Shown piece by piece: positions 24,901 through 38,400 of a stretch of 64,000 nucleotides of DNA. The notes under the pieces were generated by a model. The model had not been told where the DNA came from and did not search any database. It was given only the letters and a program-made list of their open reading frames with translations. Every line of letters begins with the position of its first letter. Positions within the stretch are counted from its first letter, which is position 1. This stretch comes from Rotaria sordida (lineage: Eukaryota > Rotifera > Eurotatoria > Philodinida > Philodinidae), in the NCBI GenBank assembly GCA_905250125.1, contig CAJNOL010000727.1, positions 43,571-107,570 of the forward strand, in the 5' to 3' direction. Position numbers and translations under genes: made by a program.

Positions 24901-27592
24901 CTTCTCCACTTGTTGATTGTGTTCGACTTGAAGAATTATTTTCATTATTAGAATTAGTTGGTAAATTATTTGGTGATATTGATTGAGAATTAGTATTACT
25001 ACCAATTTGATCAAGAATATTTTTTAATTCTTCAATTGCACGAAAAATAATAAGTTTTGAACGAATTAAACAAAGAAATTCTAATAAATTTGTTTTTAAA
25101 TGTTGTTGCATTATTGTTGTTGAACATTGTGCAGTTTTTAAAATATTTTGATATTCTATTAATTGACCTTTTATATAAAAAAATAATCCAACCATATCAT
25201 TACTCCTATCACATGCTGCAGCAACATCATTATATTGTCGTATTGGTTTTACTTTTGGTATATAAAGTATTGGACAATAGGAATCATCAGATTTAATTGG
25301 AGAAAATGTATAAAATACAAGTGGTGTTTCACGTGATGTTGGAATTGGTAATTGTTCACAAAATGTTTTTATTGACATTGGTTTTGTTTTTGATATTGGA
25401 TATGGTACACTAGAATAATTCGAAATTTTTTATTAGAAAAAATGTATATATTTCGATTCTAAGAACTTCTCACATCAGTATTCAGACTTCCAAAAAAGAA
25501 AATTATAGAAATTTTGGAAGTGATACTTCTGAAAGCTTCGTTGCCTCAAAAAATTTTGGTAATTTCTTTAAACTTCCAAATTTTCAAGAATACTTTTCTA
25601 TGAATTTACGTATTATTGGAAATTTCCGTAATTTCCTTTTTTTTTTTGGAAATCTGAACATACCTCGAAATAACTGATTTTCAAAATGATTTCATCTTAT
25701 ACAATATTGAAGAAAAAGATGTGCCCCTATCTCCTCTATCGATTGGTGAAAATCGCAGGTCTCTAGCTGATTACATTATCGAGTTATTCGAAAACAAAAA
25801 AACAGTGGAGCACATTATATTTTGAAATGGATAATAGGTTGAGAATTCAGTAAAACGATCTCGGTATATGAGAGATAAATCTAATTTGAGTTCAAACAGT
25901 TCAGATGATTCCTTCCTACTTGAAATTATAGTTCGTTTTAGAAAATAACATGGTTCAAACAATCAATTAAGAATAGTCTATAATAATACGTCAGAGTCGA
26001 ATCAAACAACTCTAACAACTTATTTATAAATTCTCATCTATTTTTGTCTTACTTTTGAAAAAGACAATAATATTCTTTATGATCTTTATCATTATCTTGT
26101 TGTTGTAATTTATCATATAATTTCGTTATTAATTCTATTGGTTCAAAATAACTACATGTTAATATAAAACGTTTTAAATTTAAATAATAAATTGGTATTA
26201 AATTAAATATACGATCAGTTTCTTTAAAAAATTCTGAAAATCTCATTAATTTATTTCGATCAGATTCAAGTAAACGTTGTAATAAATTTTCTAATTGTTG
26301 TTTTAAATCATTTGATAAACGACATGATTCTGGTAAAGTTTTTGACCATTGTATTTCTCCACCAAGAGTATTTTCAACACCTATTTTAATTCAAAACGAA
26401 AAAAATCTCACTTAAAAAGAAAACAAAACGTCTAATACCAGAAATACATCCTGTTGGTTTAGTTTCTAAAATACGTTTCATAACATTTCGATCTTTTCGT
26501 GTACCAGCAAATGGTTGAAATGGAAGTTCACCTTGAATAATATAAAATTAAAAAAAAAAATAAAAGAGGATATTACAAACCAGTTGCACATTGATAAAGA
26601 GTAACACCAAGTGACCATAAATCAACTTCAAATGGAAAATCAACACGAGTTTTTAAAGCTGTTCGTAAAGCATTTGTTTTATTATCATGTACAGCAGCTC
26701 TAAATCAAGAAAAATAAAAAAAGAAATTATCAAAACAAAACTGAAATTAGAATTCTTTTCAGACAACTAGAGTCCATCAGATTCAAAATTTTCGGATCCG
26801 GATCCAATGAACTCATATATATCTGATAAAATTACTTTTGCAATTCACATGGGATTTTCTTTTATCATTTCAATAAGTTATTAATAAAAAAAAAAACTTT
26901 GTTTTTTCTTTTACCGATATAATTCCGGATGAATATATTCTTCGGTACCAACAAGTGATGTAAATGCATTTTCACCTTCATTAATAAGTCTAGCAACACC
27001 TAAATCAGCTAATTTATATGTACGTTCACCATTTATATTAATTGAAAGCATTATATTATCTGGTTTAATATCACGATGAATCTAAATATTTTGTTTTTTT
27101 ACGAAAAATCTTTTTTTTTATAAAATCTTTTATTTTTCTTACTGTATTTTTCGTATGTAAATATTTTAATGCATTAGTTAAATGTTTAAAAACTAATATA
27201 AATTCATCTTCAATTAAACCATAACGATTTTCAGGTAATTCAAGTACATTATGTAAACTACCACCATTACAATATTCAATAAGTAAAGCTTCACGATTAT
27301 TTATTAAATGTGATGAATCAAGCGATATAACAGGTTCTAATGCAATATAACGAACAATATTTTCATGATCAGTTGATTTAAGTATATCTAATTCATGATC
27401 TAATATAGGACGATAATCACGATTTGTTTTTCCATCTCCAAGTGGTGAACGAGAATTTGATGAAACTTGATAAACTTTAGCTGCAACTAATTCACCAGTT
27501 GATTTATTATATGCTTTATATACTTGTGATGTTGCACCATGTCCAAGTATATCTTGTGTAGCCCAAAGATGATTTGTTGTTTCTTCACACAT
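21974..27592 (-). CDS. TBK1/IKK-epsilon-like serine/threonine kinase, 8 exons
   Basis: Eight exons (27143-27592, 26915-27081, 26581-26699, 26439-26531, 26053-26380, 24832-25409, 24481-24770, 21974-22561) join in frame to 870 residues; human TBK1 has 729. The start NHLWATQDILGHGATSQVYK matches TBK1. Visible are the Gly loop, catalytic Lys39 (VAAKVY), HRD at 152-154 and GTEEYIHPELY at the end of the activation loop. Ser192 aligns with the activating Ser172 of TBK1. The DFG motif is DLG (176-178). After the kinase comes a segment in the place of the ubiquitin-like/scaffold region, a Ser/Asn-rich linker (near 24840-25000), then a long helical C-terminus with a poly-Gln run (near 22132-22160). TBK1 kinases act in innate immune signalling (STING/IRF in vertebrates) and selective autophagy; the role here is inferred. 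The last intron is 1.9 kb. Confidence 0.9.
22564..24480 (-). other. Large last intron of the TBK1-like gene
   Basis: About 1.9 kb against about 60-640 bp for the other introns of the gene. It contains a (CT)n microsatellite near 24187-24207. No coding region or clear terminal inverted repeat was identified. Confidence 0.45.
25465..25668. repeat. Small inverted repeat in an intron of the TBK1-like gene
   Basis: CAGACTTCCAAAAAAGAAAA near 25478 pairs imperfectly with CCTTTTTTTTTTGGAAATCTG near 25638-25660, and the inner GAAATTTTGG with a GGAAATTTCC block. Probably a MITE remnant. Confidence 0.4.
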
Positions 27593-28990
27593 AACTAAAG
27601 TAAATAGAAATAATTTGTATAATTTTTTTTTATAGATTCATTATTTACCGAGAAAGAGAGAGAGAGAATCAATTCTATGAGAAAAAAAAACAGAATGTTT
27701 CTTTACTCGGTAGTGAATAAGAAAAACTTTTTTTTCTTTTTTTGTCTTTTTTAAACATAGACAGATGTTTAGAGGCGGAGAACAAACATTCAATTGGTTA
27801 AATATATTTAGATAGATGTCCCTATTTTCACGAAAGATCGATTAAAGTATAGTATGCGAATCTCAATAAATTGATTTCAGTAGTAAAAATTTTTGATCAA
27901 ATTTAGTCTTCAAAGAACTCGGAGTATTTTCGTCAGACATACACATGCAATGAAACTATACATAAATATTTCTTTATCCCGTCAAGTTTGTCTCGGGTCC
28001 GAAAATTTTGAATCCAACGGGCTGTAGTTGTAGCACTTCTATGGGCTGACAGAAGAACTTGTTGACATCAAAAATGATTGAATAGTAAATATTGCGTTCA
28101 CGCTATTGAGCAATTTAATTGCCAAATGTCAATGTCCTTGTCTGTCTCTTCATTTTATGCCTAACTATATTATCATGATTACATTGATTCAAGCCTTTCT
28201 TGTATGAAAAATATTTATGATATATATCTCTTTGTTTTAATTTGTTATTTCGTACAAGAACTTGTTATCTTTATAGAAATAAATTAAATGAACAACTATA
28301 AATAGAATTATACACTAGTACATATTCGAAAAAAATCAGAAACATCAATCGATCTAGTTTGGTCTGCAGACATTCCGAACTAGATCAAAGCAGAAATAAG
28401 TGATCTGTTGGGAGGTCTAGAACTAATAAATACAATTTGTCATCCGATTGATAGATTTCAGCATTGCATTGCAATTTTTTTTTACAAATATCAATAGTTT
28501 TCGGCGACTAAGATTGTTTGCCTATTATATATTTTCAACAGTGAAATATCTGTTTCGTCATTCAAATTTTTGTTCCCAGTAGATTAGATCAGTAACTCCT
28601 CTTCCGAAAGTCACCATTGCTATATGTTGCAAACTTTGTGTGTGTACAAAGAAGCACAGACTGTGTTACATAACCTAAACGATATACAAAACTTGCATTC
28701 GATTCACATCTTCTTTTTTGAAAATGTTCATTCAAAAATTCTTGTGCAAAAAAAAAAAGTCCAATAATTATTCTATTGAAATAACATCGTTCTATAATAT
28801 GGAATATATTTCAATATCAATAATCATACACTTCAATAAACACACACATAGAAAGAGAGAGAGAGAGCACAGAAAATTCAAGAAAACACAAAAAACCAAG
28901 AATTAATAAATAAAATTCATTTGTTTTTTTTTATTTACAAAATATATCGATATATAAGTAAAGTTGACTAATTTATTTATTGAATAATTA
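27593..28990. other. Gene-free interval between the TBK1-like and CapZ genes
   Basis: AT-rich promoter-side flank of the kinase gene. It contains short GA microsatellites (near 27651-27667 and 28853-28868) and a small hairpin GATCTAGTTTGG / CCGAACTAGATC near 28352-28386. No gene is supported. Confidence 0.45.
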
Positions 28991-31167
28991 TTAAGCATTT
29001 TTAAGTTCAGATCCAATTTTATATGCTGTAATTTTAGTCCAATCAATTTTAGCTTTTGTTATTGGTAATTGACGACGTAATGCTTTAAATGTTGAATCAG
29101 ACATAAGTTGATAATTTTCATTAACAGCTTGCTAAAATTAATACCAATATATAATCAAAATCAAAGAAAAATCTGTTACTAAACTCAATAAAATGAACTA
29201 GTCATGATTCAGATTTTGCTCAAACTTTTTTCATTGCAAAGGAACGACATATTTGAAATCAGTGTGAAATTCATTATTACAAAATTGCTCTGTAAGAATC
29301 GAAATTTCTACTTCTATATTTCAATATTTCTTTACATACTTGATAATTATTTTCTGCTTGACGTATAATTCGAATAATTTCTTTTGCTGTTATTATTTCA
29401 TCCTATAAAAACAAAAATTAATAAATAAAATCATATGAATAAAAAAATCATACTTGAAGTTGAATGATTTCTGTAATATTTTTATTACTAACTAATTGAA
29501 CATTACCATCTTCAAAATAATGTATCTTAAAAAAACAAACAAAAGAATTTTCAAAATGAATTTTTTTGTGTTTTTTATTAATCAAAATCTTATTTCTTTA
29601 CTTGAACTTTTACATGTCCAATTAGTTCACATGTAAATTGACCTTTACTAAAAGTTAATGACCAATTTGATCGCCAACGTCCATTCCTATATAACAAATT
29701 ATAAATCTTGAAATAAAATAAAATAAAAAATATACCAAAAATTTTTTGGTTCAAATTTATGACTTTCAATAAAAGTTGATAATGTAATTGTATCTGCATC
29801 ACTTTCACCAATAACTATACAAGAACCATATGTATAATGTTCTTTAATATAATCTGTAAGTTGTTTTTCTAATGCTAAACGCCATGTTTCAGATTTTTCA
29901 TCTGGTTGATAATGTTCATAATCAGATGATTCACGACGTAAATGATCAAATCTAAATTAATTTAGAATAAATGGAAATAAAATTTCCATTTCAAAAAAAC
30001 AAACAACATACTTAAAAGTTTGTCTTGTACGTGGATCATAAAATCGACCATCACCTAAATCATTGCCATCGGTTATAAGACATTTGTATTCGGAATTTTG
30101 AATCTTCGTTGGAATATATTGATCTCGATTATATTCACTAAAAGCTCTAAAATTAAACAAAAAAGAAAATTGAAATTACCAGTATTCCTATCAAATTAGA
30201 GGTTTCGATCGCATAGTTTTTCGAGTAGAGAGCTGATCATTTTAAACTACTGATTATTGATTGACGAGTAAAACGCTCAATATAGAGACAGGTCTTAACA
30301 AGAATAGTTTATTGTAAAATTTTATGGTTTTTTTATTTGCGTCTATTCTGAAATAATAGTATCGAATTTATCGTTCTATATAAGTCATGTAAATGATACG
30401 CTTTTGTCACAGTTGTATGTAGAACTGCCAGCTTCACACGACTCGAATGGAATATATAATTATTTCAAAAAAAGCAAGGGTATAGAATAAGGAATATAGC
30501 TGAAAAAAATTCATCTACTAATTATTTTCTTTATGCAAGGAAATGATCTGTAACGTTTACAGTACTCTACTTTTATTTGTTTCGCGTACATTTGACCATT
30601 TCTAATTGAGACTATACAAATAATGGAACTTTTAATACAGCAGTAACTGTATCAGTTATCATGGAATTGCAGCTTGGTATTCATTAGAACTGGGGATAGG
30701 ACAGAAAACATTGTCCTATGTCCAATTCTAGCATCCATGCATGATTCATATGATTGAATATGCCTTTTGCAAATGTATTCGAATAGAGAATTGAATAAAT
30801 ATTTGTACTACGATCGATCACTATTATACAATATGTGTGTGTAGCCTCAGAACACTTAAGTGCAATAAACTAAAGGTATACTCATAGTTTTACGTAGTCT
30901 CGGCTCAACAAGTAATTTATTAATTGGAAGACTTCATTTTTATAATATATAAATTACTTACTGTGAAATCGATCGTCGAACTAATGAATCATCATTTAGA
31001 AGCGTTCGTACATCTATAAAGAATTTTATATTTTTCCTTTTTGTAAATAAACTTAATGATTTAATTTACTAACCATTAAAAACTTCATTAAATTCACCCG
31101 GTGGTGCATGAGTAATAAAACGTCGTGCAATTGATGCTTTTTCTTCATCAGTTAATGTTTCATCCAT
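28991..31167 (-). CDS. F-actin-capping protein subunit alpha (CapZ alpha)
   Basis: The multi-exon reading starts [20 protein letters not shown], then [20 protein letters not shown], the CapZ-alpha N-terminus. Later exons give [32 protein letters not shown] and the C-terminal [13 protein letters not shown]...[10 protein letters not shown] to a TAA at 28991. CapZ alpha pairs with the beta subunit and caps barbed ends of actin filaments. About eight or nine exons are present; clear ones are 31074-31167, 30962-31013 and one near 30011-30146. The Met at 31167 is the first in frame after a 3' splice site near 31190, so a short upstream 5' exon may exist. One intron is about 0.8 kb (30150-30960); the rest are short. 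Confidence 0.9.
30683..30732. repeat. Short hairpin in a CapZ alpha intron
   Basis: GAACTGGGGATAGGACA pairs imperfectly with TGTCCTATGTCCAATTC across a short loop, in the only large intron of the gene. Possibly part of a small transposable-element remnant. Confidence 0.4.
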
Positions 31168-34100
31168 AATTGAAAGTATTCTATCTGAAAAAGAAAAAGA
31201 AAAAGACTAGATTCTATTGATAAATATTATTTCAAATTGTATTAGATATTTAAAAATCAATTTTTTTTGTTTTTTATATTATCAAAATATATTCATTTAT
31301 TCGAAATACATAGCTAATAAAATTTATTAATAAATATCGATAGATTTTCCTTTCGAAATTAATTTCAAATAAAACAATTCTTCTCTTTTTACAATATTGA
31401 ATGTCTATTTATGATAGTACACTTAAGATTTTATACGAACATATCAATATTACTTTCATAATTTTGATTGATTTTTTTTTGTCTATAACAAAGATTATTT
31501 AAAAGCTTCTATCAATATTTTTGTCAAATTCATAATCTGAAATTTTGTTTGTTTATCAAACTATCTGATTTCAGTAGTAATATAAATCTAATTCAGTATT
31601 TAAATAATCAACCTTTTGTAAAATTACAAGCGAGTAAATAAATAATAATAATAGAAACATGATTCATTATGAACAATTATGTTCAAGTCAATGAACGAAT
31701 GAAAAACAAGAGCCTAATGTAATATGATCTTGATTACTCTCTCCCTCTGTCGGAAGAAATATTTTCAATCTATTTTTTTGAATCTATATGAAATATACTT
31801 ATCTAGAATGTATTAAAATTTTTTTCTCTATAAGAAATGATAATACAAAATTCCATTGAATTATTTTAATGATTTTTCTTATAAGGCTAAAACTGGAAGC
31901 ACTATATGATGATCAAATGTCATATTATTTTAAGAAAAATAAAAAAACTGAAAATAACATTAAAAAATATTTTCTTTTTATTTCACACAAATTGTTGGCA
32001 CGATATACTTTATAAAAAAATTGAAGAAAAATCATGTCTTTATGAGTATACTAAGTTCAGAAGATGTGCAAGAGTATTCTACTGACAACTGACTCAATGT
32101 ACGAGTATCTTGAACTCAGTACTCGTACGAGAGATAATTAAATTCGGCGAATAAGAAGGTCATCAATCTTTAGATATGGTACTTGAGATTTCTAAAGTTT
32201 TGTTTCTTCTATTGTTATAATGGACAAAAACGATATCAAGAAGGTCTTCAGCTTTTGTCATGTAAAAAAAAATCATCAGTATAATGCAAAAGATCCATTC
32301 GTGCAAAAATATTAGAGAATTTAAGAACGTATGTTTAAAAAAAATGATTTAAGGTTTTATTTGTAGTAAAATACTCGATGTTACAATCATTTTCATTCAC
32401 CTGGTGGTATATCTCAAAATATCATTTATTGAAGCTTTTTAAAGAATAAATTCTGAAAATATGAAAACTACAGAAACTGAATGTAGAATACGTTCAATAA
32501 TTTTTTTTTATAGAACTCACTACTTAAATAGAAATGCACATTCGTGATTGTGTCTGTAAATTCATTCAAATATTTTGTTTATTTTCTTTGCATGTGGTTT
32601 CATCAGACATATTTAAGTTGAAAAAAAAATAAAGATTGCAACGATAAGCATTGTTTTATTGCTTTTATCTTTTGTTTAATTGATGAAAATGAGACAAATA
32701 TGTATGAAGTTCTACAAACAATCTAGATTAGTCATTAATCGAAATAATCCAAATCAGCAAAAACAATATTCATCTGTTTTGTGTTTTTACAAAATTATTA
32801 TTTGAAAATAAATTATTTTTTAGATAATTTAGTGTACGTATGTGGATAAAATGAATACCTACGCACAAAGAAAAGAGAGTCTAAACAACTCAATTTGACA
32901 TGAAACCTGACAATATTATATCGATTATTCTCTGGTAAAATGTGACAGAAGAAAAAAAAATCGAATAAATAATGAAACAATAAGAAGATAATTGTTAATA
33001 CTGAATTGTAATAGAATTGAACTTTTAAAACTAAAAATAAAAAGATCATAATTTGTTAGTAGACCAATGAAGAAAATCATAATGGTAAATATGCAAAAAG
33101 AATCATTTGTATTGTTTTTCTATCTTGAGCTATGAGTGAATATAATTCTCGTATATTGAATTAACGTAAGTAAACACAGATGAAATAGTCTCTAATCAAT
33201 ATATTACTTTTCTTATATTGATCAGTCGCAAAATGAAAATAATGGGTCAGTAATGGATCATTACTAAAACAGTACCTTTAATTAACGACTTATCAATAAA
33301 ATAAAATAGATTTACATTTTTGATAACAGGATTGATGATATTCTAGTCGAAATAGTGTCAAGTAAAAATAAATTATTCTTATAAAATTCATTTTATAAAC
33401 ATTACTGACAAATTTTTGCATGTCATAAACAATATCTGAGTATTTTTACACTAATGTATTTCTTATGAATTCGAATCATTGTATTAATCGATGAACTATT
33501 CATATTAATATAAATCAAATATATTTCTATTCTTAAATCAGAATAACGTTGACTGAGAATAATTTTTAGTATAGTATATTCCTAATGTGTATAATACAAA
33601 GTACGTGGATAAATGTTTACATACAGATATTCATTACTTCGAATGTCCGTTAAAACGATTCTGACAAGAAATCAGGAAGCGTAACTTCAATTCACGATAG
33701 AGCTACTCTTTTTTTCCGTTCCATTGTTATTCGATGTCGTTATTATAAAAGTTTTGAAAGTCTTCATTACTTTCATGTTCAAATATTGATGTTGTCTCTT
33801 CAATTTCCAGAAATTTAATAATAATTTTCGAAGAGAAAAAAAATCAAATTTCAATTCTTATATATCAATCGTTAGAAAGAGTGTCAAAAACTGCTGTTGA
33901 CAGTAAACATTCAAATACGAATAGTCATTAGCGGTCAAATCAGATATAGCGTAGAGATGTTCATACTTTCAAATGTTCAGTGAAAACACAAGATGTTTCT
34001 CTTGCTAACAAAGTAAAGATAACAGAAACTGATATGTCATATGTTATTTGTCTACTCCATGAAATATTATTTACGATGCGATATCGAAACGATGATATAT

Positions 34101-35486
34101 ATATCGAGCGACACTTTTTGATGAATATGATTCGTCAAAATTGAATGAGATTATGTCATCATTAATAAAAATATTCATTGATTGTGCTATTGATCGTCCT
34201 TCCTCATTCATTTTCTCGTTATTTGTGCAGATTAATTGCTAATCTACTGGAAAAAAAATAACTTCGCTGTTGAAAATTTAGCTAAAGACACGAATCTTTA
34301 CTTCGATTATTTAGTATTGTTATCAAATATGTATTTGAAATCTATTCAAAACTTTTTTGAATGTGTTTTGATTAAAACCCTTAAGAGCCGAGTGTCTCTT
34401 TCAAGGGGCATTTAAATAATTGTAATCAAAGTCTGATAAAAACCAATATTTTTCTGGATTGATATGACTTTCGTGGCCATACCTAGACCAAAATGTAGTA
34501 TTCAGGTGGCTGTCGGGCGTCGCAAATCACCTTTTAGGACTGATGACTTTTTTCAATAACTCTTTTCTTCCTTAAAGTTCTGTCTATTCGGAAATGCGGC
34601 TTACAGTGTAGTTTATTTTACATTACACGCTTCAGCATATTATCAAGCTATTCAATGTCAGCGTTCTAGAATTTTTTAACCGATCTACTGACAGTTTATG
34701 CCGTGATCAATAAAACACTCCTTGTGTGAGACATTCAGCCTCATAGAAGAATCAAAACAATGTATTTCTAACATGAAACTTGGCTCATACATAGTCCTAG
34801 TAGTGTTTAGGAAGTTCCAAAATTTTCAGGAACAACGGTTGTTTCTTTTGCGCGATACAGAATGTTAAAGTTTTTAGCAATTTTTAGCAAAATTTAGCTG
34901 ATTTTTGGATTTTGAATATCTCAGCAAAAAAGCATCCATTCTAAGTGAAAATTTCGAAGCATATTAAGTATTATCAAAATTATCTAAAAGCAAAGTTTCA
35001 GATTGAAATTCCTATTTTTTTTGGATTTTACAGGGATGGATATGCCTGTCAAAGGAGGTTGTGTAGGTTCAGAATAAGAGGAAGGTAATTATTTTTAACT
35101 ATAGTACGAATATACTAAGGGTCCATAATCTCTGTCTTGCTAATTAGATTTTAATTTTTGTAAGCGGAAGCCACTTCAGCTCTTAAGGGTTAATGTGTAC
35201 AATTTTGCAACAATAATATTTGACCTTGATGCAAGTTGTAATTACTCCTACGAAAATTTATTAGGAAAAATACCATACAAAACAATTCTTTTTGATCTAG
35301 CTAAAAACGTACTTGATCTTATTCCTAATAGGTTATTGGTGAATGAATAATGAATTCTAAATAACTTTATTTTTCGTTAGAAAATAGGTACATGCAATAG
35401 TCTGACATATTCTTATTAAGACATATCGATCAACACTTTATTTTGATAGTAATAATATTTAATCGAAAAATGCTATATTTGAAAAG
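31168..35486. other. Long gene-free AT-rich interval
   Basis: Over 4 kb without a supportable gene. The part 31260-34200 is very AT-rich with no features I recognise. A TIR element at 34378-35189 is listed separately. The ORF at 32813-33049 looks like chance. Confidence 0.5.
34378..35189. mobile_element. TIR element (about 0.8 kb), piggyBac-like ends
   Basis: The ends are inverted: CCCTTAAGAGC on the left and GCTCTTAAGGG on the right, flanked by TTAA-containing sequence (left ATTAAAA, right TTAATG). Ends of CCCTTAA inside TTAA would fit a piggyBac-type MITE, but the left flank is imperfect. The interior has no transposase ORF and is slightly richer in GC than its surroundings. Confidence 0.5.
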
Positions 35487-38400
35487 TCAATCTGAATAAT
35501 CGTATTCTATACCAAGTTCTTCCGAAAGTCGTTCAATATTCAATTCCATCTTCCATATATTTCTATGCCCGAAAGGTAGACATTGTCTGTAGATAGCTAA
35601 TGCTTGTTGATAGTAATCAAGTGCCAGCGTAGATATATGAAGGTTTTCGTAAATCTCACCTATGTTTGATAAACTTTGACCAATGTCCTCATGATCTGGT
35701 CGAAGAACTTTGAGACGCATTAACAAACAATTCTGTTCATATATAAGAGAGAGTTCATATTGGCCTCTCGTTCTTTGTACCTGTGACAAACACTCAAATA
35801 TGATAGCAATGGAAAGATCGTCTGAAGGTAGACTGACTTCTTTAATTAATAAACATCTTTCTAAATATTCAATAGCGACATCGAATTGAGACTTTCTATT
35901 GAAGTTAGCAGCAATCCAGTATAGGCAATCAGCAATTTCAATATAATCATTGGGATAATATTCTTTGAATATGGTTAATGCTTGTTGATAAAAGTCGAGA
36001 GATTCATCATATTTTGTTTGTTCCAATAGAGTATAACCAATATTCTTAAGATTAGTAGCAATTCTAAATTGATCACTAGACAAATTACTCTTGAGAACTT
36101 CCAATGCTTGTTTTTGAAGGACGAGAGCTTCATCATATTTGCTTTGTTCTTTTAAAGTTTGAGCTATGTTATTCAGACAAGTAGTAGTATTCAAATGATT
36201 GGATGAATCCTTCTTATAAAATGTCAGTGCTCGATAATAAAAATCGAGAGCTTCATCATATTTTTCTTGATTCCTCAATATGTAACCAATAGAACCCAAA
36301 CAAGTAGCAAGATTTTCATGATTAGATGGATAATATTGTTCATAAATTGTCACTGCTCGTTGGCAGAAATTGAGGGCTTTATCATACTTTCCTTGAATAT
36401 TTAGAGTCATACCAATATATACCAGAGTGTCAGCAATATCAATATGACCAGATGGGTAGCAGTTTTCAAGAATTTTTAGAGCTTGTTGATAACAGTCGAG
36501 TGCTAAATTGTATTCTTTTTGATCAAATCGAATGTGACCGATGCAATTCAAACTATCTGCAATTTTCTCATGACAAGAGGAAAATTTTTCTTCTCGAATT
36601 GTTAATGCTCTTTGTTGAAACTCAATAGCTTCTTTGTACTTTCCTTGTTTGCTCAGGATATCAGAAATATCGATGAGACAATTAATCATATTAACAGGAT
36701 TTGATCGGCAACATTTTTCGTAGATTTCTAGCGCTCGTTGATAGAAGTTGAGAGCTTCATCATATTTTCTTTGTATAGTCGCAATATTAGCAATGTTGCT
36801 CAAACTATAAGCAATATTTACGTGATCAGAAGGATAATGGTGTTCTCGTATTATCAATGCTTGTTGTTGAAACTCGATAGCTTCATTGTACTTTCCCTGA
36901 TTTTTAAGGATATTGGCAATGTTTATCAGGCTATTAGCAATGCCAACATGATTAGTTGTATCAAATTTCTCTTGAACTGTTAATGCTCGTTGATAAAAGT
37001 GAAGACCTTCGTCATACTTTCTTTGCCCATATAAAGCATTTCCAATATTGCTAATAACGGTAGTGATGTCAGCATAACTATATGAATAAAATTTCTCTCG
37101 AATAACTAATGATCGTTGATAGAAATCAATAGCTTCATCATATTTCTCTTGGCTATATAGGACATTACCAATAAAGTTCAGACTCTTTGCGATGTCAACA
37201 TGAGGAAATTCATAATGTTTTTCTTGAATAGCCAAGGCTTTTTGATGAAATTGAAGAGCTTCATCATACTTCTTTTGTTTATATAGAGTGTTACCAATGG
37301 AGGTGAAAGTATGAGAAATTTCGATGTAATTATCAGGATAGAAGTTCTCTTGTATTGAAAGTGTACGTTGATAATAGTCAATTGCTGCATCATACTTTTC
37401 TTCATTGTACAGAACATGACCGATACTATTGATGGTATCAGCTATGAAGACACTGTCTGATGGATAATATTTCTCTTGAATTTCTAATGCTTTTTGATGA
37501 TATTCAATCGCTTGATCGAATTTTTCTTGTTGATGAAATATTGCGCCAATACAAATGAAGGTTATCGTAATGCTCACATGACCATTTGGATAATATTTCT
37601 CTTGAATTTCTAATGCTTTTTGGTAATATTCCATTGCTTTATTGAATTTTTGTTGTTGATGAAATATTGTGCCAATGAATATAAGAGTTATGGCAGTGTT
37701 TACATGACCATTTGGATAACACTTCTCTTGTAGTTCGAGCGCTCGCTGTTGGAAATCAATAGCCTCATTGCATTTTCCTTGCATATTTAGGATGTTGCCA
37801 ATATTGTTGAGACTTAAGGCCATTGAGACATTACCCGAAGGACAATAGCTCTCTTGCATCGTTAGCGCTTGTTGACAATAATCTAGAGCTTCATCAAATT
37901 TTGATTGACTAAGTAGTACACTAGAGATGTAATTCAGAGTGTCAGCGATGTTTGCATAATAAGATGGATAATATTTCTCTTGCATTACTAATGCTCGCCG
38001 ATGAAAATCAAGAGCTTCATCATACTTTCCTTGTTCCTTTTGTATATAGCCAATATTGTTTAGAGTGGTAATAATGTCCTTGTGACCAGAAAAATAATAT
38101 TTCTGTTCAATTTTCAGTGCTTGTTCATGAAACTCCAGAGCTTTTTCATATTTTCCTTGTCCATAGTGAATATTTCCTATTCCACCAAGACTATCAGCTA
38201 TATCGACATGACCAGATGGATAATACTTTTGTTGTGTTACCAATGCTTGTTCATAAATCTTCAAAGCTTCATCATGCTTGCCTTCGAGATAGAGAATATA
38301 ACCAATGTGGTTGAGGGTGGAGGCAATGTTTACATGACTATTTGGATAATATTTTGTATAGATTGATGTCGCTCGTTGATAGAAATCGAGAGCTTCATCA

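Noticed and set aside
37178-38366. ORFs in other frames across the TPR gene
   Set aside because: Periodic shadows of the repeated TPR coding sequence.
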